From Streptosporangium sandarakinum (lineage in GTDB: Bacteria > Actinomycetota > Actinomycetes > Streptosporangiales > Streptosporangiaceae): a stretch of 64,000 nucleotides of DNA. The DNA lies in assembly GCF_013409935.1 (NCBI RefSeq), contig NZ_JACCCO010000001.1, positions 3,906,001-3,970,000 on the forward strand, written 5' to 3'. The position numbers were made by a program, and so were the translations under genes. The notes under the pieces are model-generated. The model did not search any database. It was not told the origin of the DNA and saw only the letters and a list, made by a program, of their open reading frames with translations. Below, piece by piece: positions 53,324 through 62,369 of the stretch (within the stretch, counting starts at the first letter, position 1; each line of letters begins with the position of its first letter).

Positions 53324-54159
53324 GGATCGCCGCCGCCCCCATCTCCTGGGGCGTGTGCGAGGTGCCCGGCTGGGGCCTCCAACTCACCCCGGACCGGGTG
53401 CTGGCGGAGATGGCCGAGTCGGGCCTGACCGCCACCGAACTGGGCCCCGACGGGTTCCTGCCCCCGGAACCGGAGGACCGCACCCGGCTGCTCGACCGGT
53501 ACGGCCTGCGGGCGATCGGCGGATTCGTCCCCGTCGTCCTGCACGACCCCGACCGGGACCCGCTCGCGGAGCTGCGCGCCGTACTGACCTCCTTCCCGGC
53601 GGACGCGGTGGTCGTCCTGGCCGCCGCCACCGGCGCCGACGGCTACGACGCCCGCCCCGTCCTGGACGCCGAGGGCTGGCGGACGCTCCTGGGCAACCTG
53701 GACCGGATCCACCGCGAGACGCCCCGGCCGGTCACCCTGCACCCGCACATCGGGACCATGGTGGAGACCCGCGCGGAGGTGGACCGGGTGCTGGACGGCA
53801 GCGAGGTCCCCCTCTGCCTGGACACCGGCCATCTCCTGGCAGGCGGGACCGACCCGCTGGACGTCGTCCGCCGGGCCCCCGGCCGGATCGCCCACGTCCA
53901 CCTCAAGGACGTCGACGCCGCGCTCGCCGGGCGGGTCCGGGCCGGTGAGATCACCTACACCGAGGCGGTGCGGGCGGGGATCTACCGCCCGCTCGGCCGG
54001 GGGGACGTCGACGTCGCCGGCATCGTCACCGGCCTGACCGCGGCCGGATACGCCGGCTGGTACGTCATGGAGCAGGACGTCGTCCTCACCTCCGAGGACG
54101 CGGACCCGGCCGGCGACGTCCGCGCGAGCCTGGCCTTCCTACGGGGGATCACCGCATGA
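53320..54159 (+). CDS. TIM-barrel sugar phosphate isomerase/epimerase-like protein (IolE/IolH-like)
   Basis: A 279-residue AP-endonuclease-2-type TIM barrel. AAPISWGVCEVPGWG opens the fold; metal ligands are suggested by TELGPDGF, HPHIGTMVET, CLDTGHLLAGG and HVHLKDVD. In iol operons such proteins dehydrate 2-keto-myo-inositol (IolE) or isomerise inosose (IolI). IolE activity is needed by the pathway and no other candidate is nearby, so this is a reasonable assignment by context. GTG start inside the previous stop. Confidence 0.8.
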   Translation: MRIAAAPISWGVCEVPGWGLQLTPDRVLAEMAESGLTATELGPDGFLPPEPEDRTRLLDRYGLRAIGGFVPVVLHDPDRDPLAELRAVLTSFPADAVVVLAAATGADGYDARPVLDAEGWRTLLGNLDRIHRETPRPVTLHPHIGTMVETRAEVDRVLDGSEVPLCLDTGHLLAGGTDPLDVVRRAPGRIAHVHLKDVDAALAGRVRAGEITYTEAVRAGIYRPLGRGDVDVAGIVTGLTAAGYAGWYVMEQDVVLTSEDADPAGDVRASLAFLRGITA

Positions 54160-55178
54160 GCGCCCCCGCGCACGGGCCCGGGACGCCGCCCCCCGCCTTC
54201 GAGGTGCTGACCATGGGACGGGTCGGGGTGGACGTCTACCCGCTGCAGGTGGGCGTGCCGCTGCGGAAGGTCACGTCCTTCGGCAGGTATCTCGGCGGCA
54301 GCCCCACCAACGTGGCCGTGGCCGCGGCCCGGCTGGGCCGCTCCAGTGCGGTGATCACCCGCACCGGGGCCGACCCGTTCGGGGAGTTCGTCCACGACGC
54401 GCTGGCCGAGTACGGCGTCGACGACCGCTACGTCACGGCGGTGCCGCACCTGCCGACCCCGGTGACGTTCTGCGAGATCCGCCCGCCGGACGACTTCCCG
54501 CTCTACTTCTACCGCCACCCCAAGGCCCCCGACCTGGAGATCCTCCCGGAGGAGCTCGACCTGCCCGCGGTCACCGCGTCGGCGCTGTTCTGGGCGACCG
54601 TGACCGGGCTGTCGGCCGAGCCGTCGCTCGGCGCGCACCTGGCCGCCTGGCGGGCGCGAGGCCGGGCCCGGCACACCGTGCTCGACCTCGACTACCGGCC
54701 GATGTTCTGGCCGGACGAGGAGACCGCCCGGGAACGGGTGCGCGCGGCACTGGGACAGGTGACCGTCGCGGTCGGCAATCTGGACGAGGCCGAGGTCGCC
54801 ACCGGCACGCGCGATCCCCACGCGGCCGGGCGGGCGCTGCTGGACGCGGGGGTGGAGTTGGCGATCATCAAACAGGGAGCGGCCGGGGTGCTGGGCATGA
54901 CCGCCGACACGACGGTGGAGATACCACCCGTCGAGGTCGAGGTGGTCAACGGGCTGGGGGCGGGCGACGCCTTCGGCGGCGCCCTCTGCCACGGTCTGCT
55001 GGCGGGCTGGCCGCTCGCGCGGACGCTGCGCTTCGCCAACGCGGCCGGGGCGATCGTGGCCGGACGGCTGGCGTGCGCCCCCGCGATGCCCACGGCGGAG
55101 GAGATCGAGGCCGTCCTGGCGGGCGGATCCCCGGACTCGCCGGCCGGCTCCCCGCGAGGAGGCGTCGAGGATGCGTGA
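54156..55178 (+). CDS. iolC: 5-dehydro-2-deoxygluconokinase
   Basis: A 340-residue PfkB-family kinase. LTMGRVGVDVYPLQVG, GGSPTNVAVAAARLG and the catalytic NGLGAGDAFGGAL near the C-terminus are IolC signatures, and TFCEIRPPDDFPLYFYR is specific for the IolC branch. It phosphorylates 5-dehydro-2-deoxygluconate with ATP. It overlaps the preceding gene by four bases and the following one by eight. Confidence 0.93.
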   Translation: MSAPAHGPGTPPPAFEVLTMGRVGVDVYPLQVGVPLRKVTSFGRYLGGSPTNVAVAAARLGRSSAVITRTGADPFGEFVHDALAEYGVDDRYVTAVPHLPTPVTFCEIRPPDDFPLYFYRHPKAPDLEILPEELDLPAVTASALFWATVTGLSAEPSLGAHLAAWRARGRARHTVLDLDYRPMFWPDEETARERVRAALGQVTVAVGNLDEAEVATGTRDPHAAGRALLDAGVELAIIKQGAAGVLGMTADTTVEIPPVEVEVVNGLGAGDAFGGALCHGLLAGWPLARTLRFANAAGAIVAGRLACAPAMPTAEEIEAVLAGGSPDSPAGSPRGGVEDA

Positions 55179-56046
55179 GGACCACTACCGCCGCCTGCGC
55201 GACGAGCGGGCCTGGCACCCGGAACGGGTGGCCGAGGCGGCCGCCGCGCGCCGGCGCAGACCGCTGCTGACCGACCGGGACCGCCTGCTGATCATCGCGG
55301 CGGACCACCCGGCCAGGGGGTCCCTCGGCGCGGCCGGCCACCCGATGGCCATGGAGAACCGGACCCTCCTGCTGGACCGGCTCATGACCGCGCTGGCGCG
55401 GCCGGGTGTGGACGGGCTGCTGGCCACCCCCGACATCGTCGAGGACCTGCTGCTGCTCGGCGCCCTCGACGAGAAGATCGTCATCGGTTCGATGAACCGG
55501 GGCGGTGTGCAGGGGGCGGCGTTCGAGTTCGACGACCGCTTCACCGCCTACGACGCCGACTCGCTCGTGGAGATGGGCCTCGACGGCGGCAAGATGCTCT
55601 GCCGGATCGCGCTGGAGGACACCTCGACCGCGGCGACGCTGGCGAGCTGCGGGCAGGCCGTCACCCGGCTGGCCAGGCACGGCCTGATGGCGATGGTCGA
55701 ACCGTTCTGGTCCAAGCGCGTCGAGGGCGTGGTGCGGCACGACCTGTCGCCGGAGGCGATGATCCACGCCATCAGCGTCGGCCAGGGGCTCGGCGCGACC
55801 TCCGCCCGCACCTGGCTGAAGATCCCGGTCGTCGAGGACATGGAACGCGTCCTGGCCGCCACGACGCTGCCGGTCATGCTGCTCGGCGGCGACCCCGGGC
55901 CCGACCGGATGCTCGACACCTGGGACAAGGCGCTGCGCCTGCCCGGCGTGCGAGGCCTGGTCGTCGGCCGGGCACTGCTCTACCCGCCCGACGACGACGT
56001 GGCGGCGGCCGTGGACGCCGCGGTGAGCCTTCTGGAGGCGGCATGA
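55171..56046 (+). CDS. Cgl0159-type (beta/alpha)8 aldolase
   Basis: A 291-residue class I-like aldolase of the Cgl0159 family (RLLIIAADHPARGSL, GVDGLLATPDIVEDLLLLGAL, LKIPVVEDMERVLAATTLPVMLLGGDP). In Corynebacterium inositol clusters relatives replace or accompany IolJ, cleaving 2-deoxy-5-keto-gluconate-6-phosphate to dihydroxyacetone phosphate and malonic semialdehyde. The Schiff-base lysine is probably Lys in WLKIPVV. No standard iolJ gene is present. Confidence 0.85.
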   Translation: MREDHYRRLRDERAWHPERVAEAAAARRRRPLLTDRDRLLIIAADHPARGSLGAAGHPMAMENRTLLLDRLMTALARPGVDGLLATPDIVEDLLLLGALDEKIVIGSMNRGGVQGAAFEFDDRFTAYDADSLVEMGLDGGKMLCRIALEDTSTAATLASCGQAVTRLARHGLMAMVEPFWSKRVEGVVRHDLSPEAMIHAISVGQGLGATSARTWLKIPVVEDMERVLAATTLPVMLLGGDPGPDRMLDTWDKALRLPGVRGLVVGRALLYPPDDDVAAAVDAAVSLLEAA

Positions 56047-56891
56047 CGTACATCCCGAGCGGCTCCGCCGCCGCGCCCCCGTGGACGGTGGAGATCACTC
56101 CCGGGACGGCCGGCTGGACCTACGCGGGACTGCGGGTCGCCGACCTGGCGGACGGTCCCGTGGAGTTCGACACCGGCGACGAGGAGATGCTGGTCCTGCC
56201 GCTGTCGGGTCCCTGCGAGGTCGTCGCCGCCGGGCGGCGGCTGTCGCTGTCCGGGCGCGCGTCGGTCTTCGACGGGGTGACCGACTTCGCCTACCTGCCG
56301 ATCGGGACGTCCGTACGGATCACCGGCTCGGGCCGCTTCGCGCTCCCCGCCGCCCGCGCGCGGCGCAGCTTCCCCGTCCGGTACGGCGCGGCGCGCGACG
56401 TCCCCGTCGAGATCCGCGGGGCCGGGCAGGCCACCCGGCAGGTCAACAACTTCTGCGCGCCGGACGCCTTCGACTGCGACCGGCTGGTCGCGGTGGAGGT
56501 GCTGACCCCGGGCGGCAACTGGTCGTCCTACCCGCCGCACAAGCACGACACCGCCTCCGCGTGCGAGGCGGTGCTGGAGGAGATCTACTACTTCGAGGGC
56601 GGTCCCGGCTACCAGCGGGTCTACGGCGGTCACGAGACGCTGACGGAGGTGGCGGGCGGCGACGTGGTGCTCGTCCCGCGCGGCTACCACGGCCCGTCGA
56701 TGGCCGCCCCCGGCTACGACCTGTACTACCTCAACGTCCTGGCCGGGCCCGCCGAGAAGCGGACCATGGCCTGCGCCGACGATCCCCGGCACGCCTGGGT
56801 CCGCTCCTCCTGGGCCGAACAGGCGATCGACCCGCGCGTGGCGCGCCGCGTCACCGAGATCCGGAGCGGACTTACCGGAGGTACCCCATGA
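56043..56891 (+). CDS. iolB: 5-deoxy-glucuronate isomerase
   Basis: A 282-residue bicupin enzyme converting 5-deoxyglucuronate to 5-dehydro-2-deoxygluconate. VEFDTGDEEMLVLPLSGPCEV begins the first cupin; the metal-binding His/Glu set lies in WSSYPPHKHDT, EEIYYFEG and YHGPSMAAPGYDLYYLNVLAGP, the last being a clear IolB motif. Overlaps iolD by four bases (ATGA). Confidence 0.95.
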   Translation: MTYIPSGSAAAPPWTVEITPGTAGWTYAGLRVADLADGPVEFDTGDEEMLVLPLSGPCEVVAAGRRLSLSGRASVFDGVTDFAYLPIGTSVRITGSGRFALPAARARRSFPVRYGAARDVPVEIRGAGQATRQVNNFCAPDAFDCDRLVAVEVLTPGGNWSSYPPHKHDTASACEAVLEEIYYFEGGPGYQRVYGGHETLTEVAGGDVVLVPRGYHGPSMAAPGYDLYYLNVLAGPAEKRTMACADDPRHAWVRSSWAEQAIDPRVARRVTEIRSGLTGGTP

Positions 56892-58726
56892 GGCTCACCA
56901 CCGCGCAGGCGCTGGTGCGGTTCCTCGCGAACCAGTGGACCGAACGCGACGGCGCCGAGCGGCGCCTGATCGCCGGATGCCTGGGCATCTTCGGCCACGG
57001 CAACGTGGCCGGCATCGGTCAGGCCCTGGCCGAGCAGGGCGCCGGCACCGGCGGAGCGCTGCCGTACTACCCGGCCCGCAACGAGCAGGCCATGGTGCAC
57101 ACCGCGGTCGGGTTCGCCCGCACCCGCGACCGGCTGTCCACCCTGGCCTGCACCACCTCGATCGGGCCCGGCGCGACCAACATGGTCACCGGCGCGGCGC
57201 TGGCCACGATCAACCGGCTGCCGGTGCTGCTCCTGCCCGGCGACGTCTTCGCCACCCGGGCCGCCGGCACGCTCCTGCAGGAGCTGGAGGACCCCCGCAG
57301 CCCGGACGTGTCGGTCAACGACACCCTGCGGCCGGTGTCGCGGTTCTTCGCCCGGATCGACCGGCCCGAGCAGCTGCCCGCGGCGCTCCTGGCCGCGATG
57401 CGGGTGCTGACCGACCCCGCCGAGACCGGCGCGGTCACCCTGGCCCTGCCGCAGGACGTGCAGGCCGAGGCGTTCGACTGGCCCGAGGAGCTGTTCACCC
57501 GCCGGGTGTGGCACGTGGCCCGGCCGGTGCCCGAACCCGCCGCGCTGGACCGGGCGCTGGAGATGCTGCGCCGCTCCCGGCGGCCGCTCGTCGTGGCCGG
57601 CGGCGGGGTGAAGTACAGCGGGGCGTGCGAGACGCTGGCGGCGTTCGCCGCCCGGCACGGCGTGCCGGTGGCCGAGACCCAGGCGGGCAAGGGCGCGCTG
57701 CCGCACGACCACCCGTGCGCGGTCGGCGCGATCGGGCACACCGGCACCGCCGCGGCCAACACCCTGGCCCGTGAGGCCGACCTGGTCATCGGGGTGGGCA
57801 CCCGCTACACCGACTTCACCACCGCCTCGCGCAGCCTGTTCGGCCGGGCGGCGTTCCTCAACGTCAACGTCACCGCCTTCGACGCCGCCAAGCACAGCGG
57901 GGAGACGCTGGTGGCCGACGCCCGCGAGGCGCTGGGGGCCCTGTGGCCGGACGGCTGGCGGGCCGAGGCCGACTGGACCGACCGGGCGGCGAGCCTGGCC
58001 GCCGGCTGGCGGGCCGAGACCGACCGGATCTACGGCGGGGCCGAACTGACCCAGCCGGTGCTGCTCGGCGTGCTCAACGAGATCGCCGCGGACGGCGTGG
58101 TGGTCAACGCCGCCGGGTCGATGCCCGGCGACCTGCACAAGCTGTGGCGGGCCGCCGACCCGGGCAACTACCACGTCGAGTACGGCTACTCATGCATGGG
58201 ATACGAGATCGCCGGCGGCCTGGGGGTGAAGCTGGCCGCGCCGGAGCGGGAGGTGTTCGTGCTGGTGGGCGACGGCTCCTACCTGATGATGGCCCAGGAG
58301 ATCGTCACCGCCGTGCAGGAGGGCGTCAAGCTCGTCGTCGTCCTGGTGGACAACCGCGGCTTCGCCTCCATCGGGAACCTGTCGGAGGCGGTCGGCGCGC
58401 ACCGGCTGGGCACCGCCCACCGGACGCGCGGCCCCGCCGGGGAGCTGGACGGCCCCTACCTGCCGGTGGACCTGGCGGCCAACGCCGCCAGCCTCGGCGC
58501 CGACGTGCTGCGCGCCACCGACCGGGAATCGCTGCGCGAGGCGCTGGTCAAGGCGCGGGAGGCCGACCGGACCACCGTCGTGTACGTCGAGACGGTCCCC
58601 GGCCCGGCCCCGGACACCACCGCCTGGTGGGACGTCCCGGTCGCCGAGGTGTCGCGGGACCCGGTGACCAGGGCGGCGCGGGAGCGCTACGAGGACGCCA
58701 AACGCGACCAGCGCCCCTACCTGTGA
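56888..58726 (+). CDS. iolD: 3D-(3,5/4)-trihydroxycyclohexane-1,2-dione hydrolase
   Basis: A 612-residue ThDP enzyme that opens the ring of trihydroxycyclohexane-1,2-dione. IFGHGNVAGIGQAL, PYYPARNEQAMVHTAVGFAR (catalytic Glu), TSIGPGATNMVTGAALA and the ThDP motif GDGSYLMMAQE...LVDNRGFASIGNL are all IolD-specific. It completes the core iolC-B-D set. Its last base is shared with the start of the PiT permease gene. Confidence 0.95.
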   Translation: MRLTTAQALVRFLANQWTERDGAERRLIAGCLGIFGHGNVAGIGQALAEQGAGTGGALPYYPARNEQAMVHTAVGFARTRDRLSTLACTTSIGPGATNMVTGAALATINRLPVLLLPGDVFATRAAGTLLQELEDPRSPDVSVNDTLRPVSRFFARIDRPEQLPAALLAAMRVLTDPAETGAVTLALPQDVQAEAFDWPEELFTRRVWHVARPVPEPAALDRALEMLRRSRRPLVVAGGGVKYSGACETLAAFAARHGVPVAETQAGKGALPHDHPCAVGAIGHTGTAAANTLAREADLVIGVGTRYTDFTTASRSLFGRAAFLNVNVTAFDAAKHSGETLVADAREALGALWPDGWRAEADWTDRAASLAAGWRAETDRIYGGAELTQPVLLGVLNEIAADGVVVNAAGSMPGDLHKLWRAADPGNYHVEYGYSCMGYEIAGGLGVKLAAPEREVFVLVGDGSYLMMAQEIVTAVQEGVKLVVVLVDNRGFASIGNLSEAVGAHRLGTAHRTRGPAGELDGPYLPVDLAANAASLGADVLRATDRESLREALVKAREADRTTVVYVETVPGPAPDTTAWWDVPVAEVSRDPVTRAARERYEDAKRDQRPYL

Positions 58727-59706
58727 TGGGCTGGACGGCGGCGTTCGCCGCGACGGCGATCCTCTTCGTGCTGATCAGCGGGGCCAACGACGGGGCCACC
58801 CTGATCGGGCTGGGGCTGCGCTTCCCCCGCGCGCCGGGATGGGCGGTCACCGCGCTCCTCGCGGCGGTGCTGTTCGCCGGGCCGTACGTCATGGGCGTCG
58901 CGGTCGCGCGGACCTTCACCGGGAGGCTCACCGAGCTGAACGCCCCCGGCGGCGCGGCGGCGTTCCTGGCCGGAGTGGTGATCGCGGTGGCCGTGGTCGC
59001 CGTCCTGTCCGGCCGGGGACTGCCGACCAGCCTGACGCTCGCGGTGATCGGCGGCATCACCGGGGCGGGGCTCGGCTCGGGACTGCCGGTGTCGTGGTCG
59101 GGGCTGGCCGCCGTGCTGGCGGTCGGGCTCGGCGCGCCCCTGGTCGGCCTGGCCCTGGGCTACGCGCTGGGGACCGTCTCGCGCCGGGCGCCGTCCAGCA
59201 GGCGGATGCCCCGGCTCGTGCTCGCCGCCCACCTGCTGGCCTACGCGGCCCAGTGCGCGGCCTACGCGGTGAACGACGGCCAGAAGATGATCGCGGTGGT
59301 GAGCGTCGCGGTCCGTGTGGGCCACGACGGGCCGGGAGCGGTCGGGCCCGTCGAGGTCCCCCCGGCGTGGATGGCCGTCCTGGTGGCGCTGTTCCTCGCC
59401 GGCTCCCTGAGCAGCCTCACCCGCGTGGGGGAGCGGCTGGGCCGCGGGCTGGTCATCACCCGGCCGCTGCACGTCGTCTCGGCCGAGGCGGCGGCCACCA
59501 GCGCCGTCCTGGGCAGTTCCGCCCTCGGCAGCCCGGTGAGCATGACCCAGTCCATCACCGCCGGAGTCGTCGGCGTGGCGGCGAGCGAGGGAAGCAGGAG
59601 GGTGCGATGGCAGAGCGTGCTGAGCATGGGCACCGCGTGGCTGGTCACGCTCCCGGCGTCGATGACGCTGGGTTGCCTGGCCGGGCTCGCGCTGAGGCTG
59701 CTGTGA
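58726..59706 (+). CDS. PiT family inorganic phosphate transporter
   Basis: A 326-residue membrane protein with about ten segments. The two PiT/PHO4 signature repeats are visible: ISGANDGATLIGLG near residues 18-31 and YAVNDGQKMIAVV in the middle, each with the Asn-Asp pair. The proton- or sodium-coupled transporter moves phosphate. It starts within the iolD stop and is followed by its DUF47 partner, so phosphate transport is co-expressed with inositol catabolism. Confidence 0.87.
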   Translation: MGWTAAFAATAILFVLISGANDGATLIGLGLRFPRAPGWAVTALLAAVLFAGPYVMGVAVARTFTGRLTELNAPGGAAAFLAGVVIAVAVVAVLSGRGLPTSLTLAVIGGITGAGLGSGLPVSWSGLAAVLAVGLGAPLVGLALGYALGTVSRRAPSSRRMPRLVLAAHLLAYAAQCAAYAVNDGQKMIAVVSVAVRVGHDGPGAVGPVEVPPAWMAVLVALFLAGSLSSLTRVGERLGRGLVITRPLHVVSAEAAATSAVLGSSALGSPVSMTQSITAGVVGVAASEGSRRVRWQSVLSMGTAWLVTLPASMTLGCLAGLALRLL

Positions 59707-60362
59707 GCGAAGCCGCCGGGCGGGCCCGGCGGTTCGCCCGGGCCTGGGACGACCTGCGGGGCCGGTCGGGACGGCGGGTGATGGACCTGGTCCGCGGGCA
59801 GGTCGCCGTCGCGCGGGCCGGGGCCGTACTCGCCTGCTCGACGGCCTCCGGCGAGATCGACCGGTCCGCCGCGCGCACCCGGATGGCCGAGGTGGAGCAC
59901 GAGGGCGACGCGGCACGGGCCGAGCTCGTCCGGGCCCTGCTGCGTACCCTGGCCACCCCCATCGACCGGGAGGACCTGTTCCGGCTCTCCCGCTCGGTCG
60001 ACGACGTCCTGGACCACCTGCGCGACTACGTGCGCGAGGCCGACCTGTTCGGCCCGGCGGACCTCTCCTTCGCGACCGAGCCGCTGCAGGCGGTGATCGG
60101 CGGACTCGACGAGCTGGACCGGGCCCTGCCGAAGGTGTTCGACGACCCGGGCTCGGTCACCGTGGCCGTGCTGGCCACGCGGAAGGCGTGCAACCGGGTC
60201 CGCCAGCTCTACCAGGCCCGGCTCACCGAGCTGTTCGCCGGACCGCTGGAGATGGACACCCTGCGCGAGCGCGAGCTGCTCTCGCGCCTGGACGCGGTGG
60301 GCCGGCGGCTGGGCGAGTCCGCCGACGCGCTCGCCGACGCGATGCTCAAACGAAGTCACTGA
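59703..60362 (+). CDS. DUF47/PhoU-like Pit accessory protein
   Basis: A 219-residue all-helical protein of the DUF47 (Pit accessory, PhoU-like) family: AEVEHEGDAARAELVRALLRTLATPIDREDLFRLSRSVDDVLDHLRDYVREADL is typical, with repeated acidic/E-x-x-x-D metal-cluster motifs. Such proteins regulate the adjacent PiT transporter. GTG start at 59703 overlaps the permease stop. About 180 bases of Pro/His-rich-coding, untranslated-looking sequence follow. Confidence 0.88.
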   Translation: MSEAAGRARRFARAWDDLRGRSGRRVMDLVRGQVAVARAGAVLACSTASGEIDRSAARTRMAEVEHEGDAARAELVRALLRTLATPIDREDLFRLSRSVDDVLDHLRDYVREADLFGPADLSFATEPLQAVIGGLDELDRALPKVFDDPGSVTVAVLATRKACNRVRQLYQARLTELFAGPLEMDTLRERELLSRLDAVGRRLGESADALADAMLKRSH

Positions 60363-60542
60363 CCACGCGACCACGGAGCCGCCCACGGCGCCGCCCACGA
60401 CCCATCCACGACCTACCCACGACCCACCCACGACACGCGGACGAAGCCGCCGACCACGACAGACCCCGCGAGGGAGCGAAGTCCGCAAGACGGGCGGACC
60501 ACACACCGCGGTGCCCCCCGTGACCCCCCGAAGGAAGTGTCC

Positions 60543-62369
60543 ATGGCTGTTCTCACCAAGACAGAGCCGCCGCCCGCCCCGCCGAGACGGCGCAGGCTGG
60601 TGTACCGGCTCCGCGTACTGCGCCACGACCCCACCGCCGCGCTCGGCCTGATCCTCGTCATCCTGCTCGCCTACCTCGTGGTGGCGCCCCTGGTCGCGGT
60701 GATCTCCGACGCCTTCCGCCTGCAGTACGGCGACGACGTGCACGCCGGGCAGCGGGCCGGCGAGTGGACCGGCTACTACCTGTGGCGGGTCTTCCGCTCC
60801 CAGATCAGCGGCCTGCTGTTCTGGGAGCCGCTGCTCAACACGCTGGTCGTCGCGGTGGGCACCACGCTGTTCGCGCTGGTCCTCGGCGGCGGCATGGCGT
60901 GGTTGGTGACGCGGACCAACGTGCCGGGCCGCAAATGGCTCGCCGGCGCGCTGGTGGTCCCCTACATGCTGCCGTCGTGGACCTTCTCCCTGGCCTGGCT
61001 GTCACTGTTCAAGAACGAGCGCGCCGGCGGGCAGGTCGGCTTCCTGCAGGCCCAGGGCGTCCACACGCCCGACTGGCTCGCCTACGGCGCGCTGCCGATC
61101 ATCGTCACGCTGGGGCTGCACTACTACCCGTTCGTGCTCCTCCTGGTCGGCAACGCGCTGCGCCGCATCGACGTGCAACTGGAGGACTCCGCGAGGGTCC
61201 TCGGCGCCCCGCGACGCGTCGTCATCCGGCGGATCGTGGTGCCGCTGATGCTCCCGGCACTGTCGTCGGCCGTGCTGCTGGTGATCGGCCGGGTGCTCGG
61301 CACCTTCGGCACGCCGTACGTCCTGGGACTGCCCGCCGACTACCGGGTGCTGTCCACCGGGCTCTTCCAGTCGATCCGGGACCGCAGCACCGGTGTGGCC
61401 TCCGTGATCGCCACCGTCATCGTGGTCATCGGGGTGCTGATCGTCTTCACCGACATGCGGCTGATGCGGGAGCACCGCCGGTTCGTCACCGTGGGCGGCA
61501 AGGGCGCGATGGACCGGCTGAGCGACCTGCGCGGCCGGCGCTGGCCCACCTTCGCGCTGGGTCTGCTGGTCTTCGCGGTGAGCGTGCTGGTGCCGGTGCT
61601 CACGCTGCTGCTGTCCACGGTCACCCGCACCCCGCTGGACCTGTCGACCTTCACCCTCGACTACTGGTTCGCCGAGCGGCTGCCCGGAGCGGTCGGCTTC
61701 CCGCACGGGGTCCTGCGCGGCTCCGAGCTGTGGGAGGCGGCCTGGAACTCGCTGCGCGTCGTCGGCCTGGCCTCGCTGATCTGCGCGGTCGCCGGCCTGC
61801 TGGTCGGGTACGTCGTGGTGCGCGGGACGGCCCCGCGGATCGTCGGCTTCCTGCGCCAGGTCTCCTTCCTGCCCTACCTCGTCCCCGGCATCGCGTTCGC
61901 CGCCGCCTCGCTGTCGCTGTTCGCCGTCGCCCGGGGCCCGGTCCCCGCGCTGTACGGCACGACGTTCCTGCTGATCCTGGTGATGGCCGTGACGCACCTG
62001 CCGTACAGCTCACGCTCGGGCATCGCGGCGATGACGCAGCTCGGCCGGGAGCCCGAGGAGGCCGCGCAGATCGCCGGGGCGTCCTGGTGGCAGCGGATGC
62101 GCCGGATCGTCTTCCCGATCCAGAAGGGAGCCCTCGTCACCGGCATCGTGCTGCCGTTCATCTCCGGGCTCAAGGAGCTCAGCATCGTGATCATGCTCAC
62201 CACCACCGGGACGCAGCTGCTGACGACGCTCTCGATCGGTCTTGTGGACTACGGATACACCCAGCTCGCCAACGCGGTCGTACTCATGATCGCGCTGGTC
62301 TCCTTCACCATGACGTACCTGACCCAGCGCCTGACCAACAGCAGCCTGGCGTCCGGCCTAGGAGGATAG
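60543..62369 (+). CDS. ABC transporter permease, fused two-domain (Fe3+/sugar-phosphate type)
   Basis: A 608-residue permease containing two binding-protein-dependent transport domains (about 1-320 and 330-608), about 12 hydrophobic segments in total. EAA-like loops occur in each half (EDSARVLGAPRRVVIRRIVVPLMLPAL and EEAAQIAGASWWQRMRRIVFPIQKGAL). This FbpB/AfuB layout pairs with the binding protein at 50053-51225. GGAAG precedes the ATG; the ATPase gene starts right after the stop. Confidence 0.9.
   Translation: MAVLTKTEPPPAPPRRRRLVYRLRVLRHDPTAALGLILVILLAYLVVAPLVAVISDAFRLQYGDDVHAGQRAGEWTGYYLWRVFRSQISGLLFWEPLLNTLVVAVGTTLFALVLGGGMAWLVTRTNVPGRKWLAGALVVPYMLPSWTFSLAWLSLFKNERAGGQVGFLQAQGVHTPDWLAYGALPIIVTLGLHYYPFVLLLVGNALRRIDVQLEDSARVLGAPRRVVIRRIVVPLMLPALSSAVLLVIGRVLGTFGTPYVLGLPADYRVLSTGLFQSIRDRSTGVASVIATVIVVIGVLIVFTDMRLMREHRRFVTVGGKGAMDRLSDLRGRRWPTFALGLLVFAVSVLVPVLTLLLSTVTRTPLDLSTFTLDYWFAERLPGAVGFPHGVLRGSELWEAAWNSLRVVGLASLICAVAGLLVGYVVVRGTAPRIVGFLRQVSFLPYLVPGIAFAAASLSLFAVARGPVPALYGTTFLLILVMAVTHLPYSSRSGIAAMTQLGREPEEAAQIAGASWWQRMRRIVFPIQKGALVTGIVLPFISGLKELSIVIMLTTTGTQLLTTLSIGLVDYGYTQLANAVVLMIALVSFTMTYLTQRLTNSSLASGLGG

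Noticed and set aside
60363-60542. A possible small gene between the DUF47 and ABC permease genes
   Set aside because: The stretch is a run of simple CGACC/CCAC-type repeats with no start preceded by a ribosome binding site; it looks like spacer.
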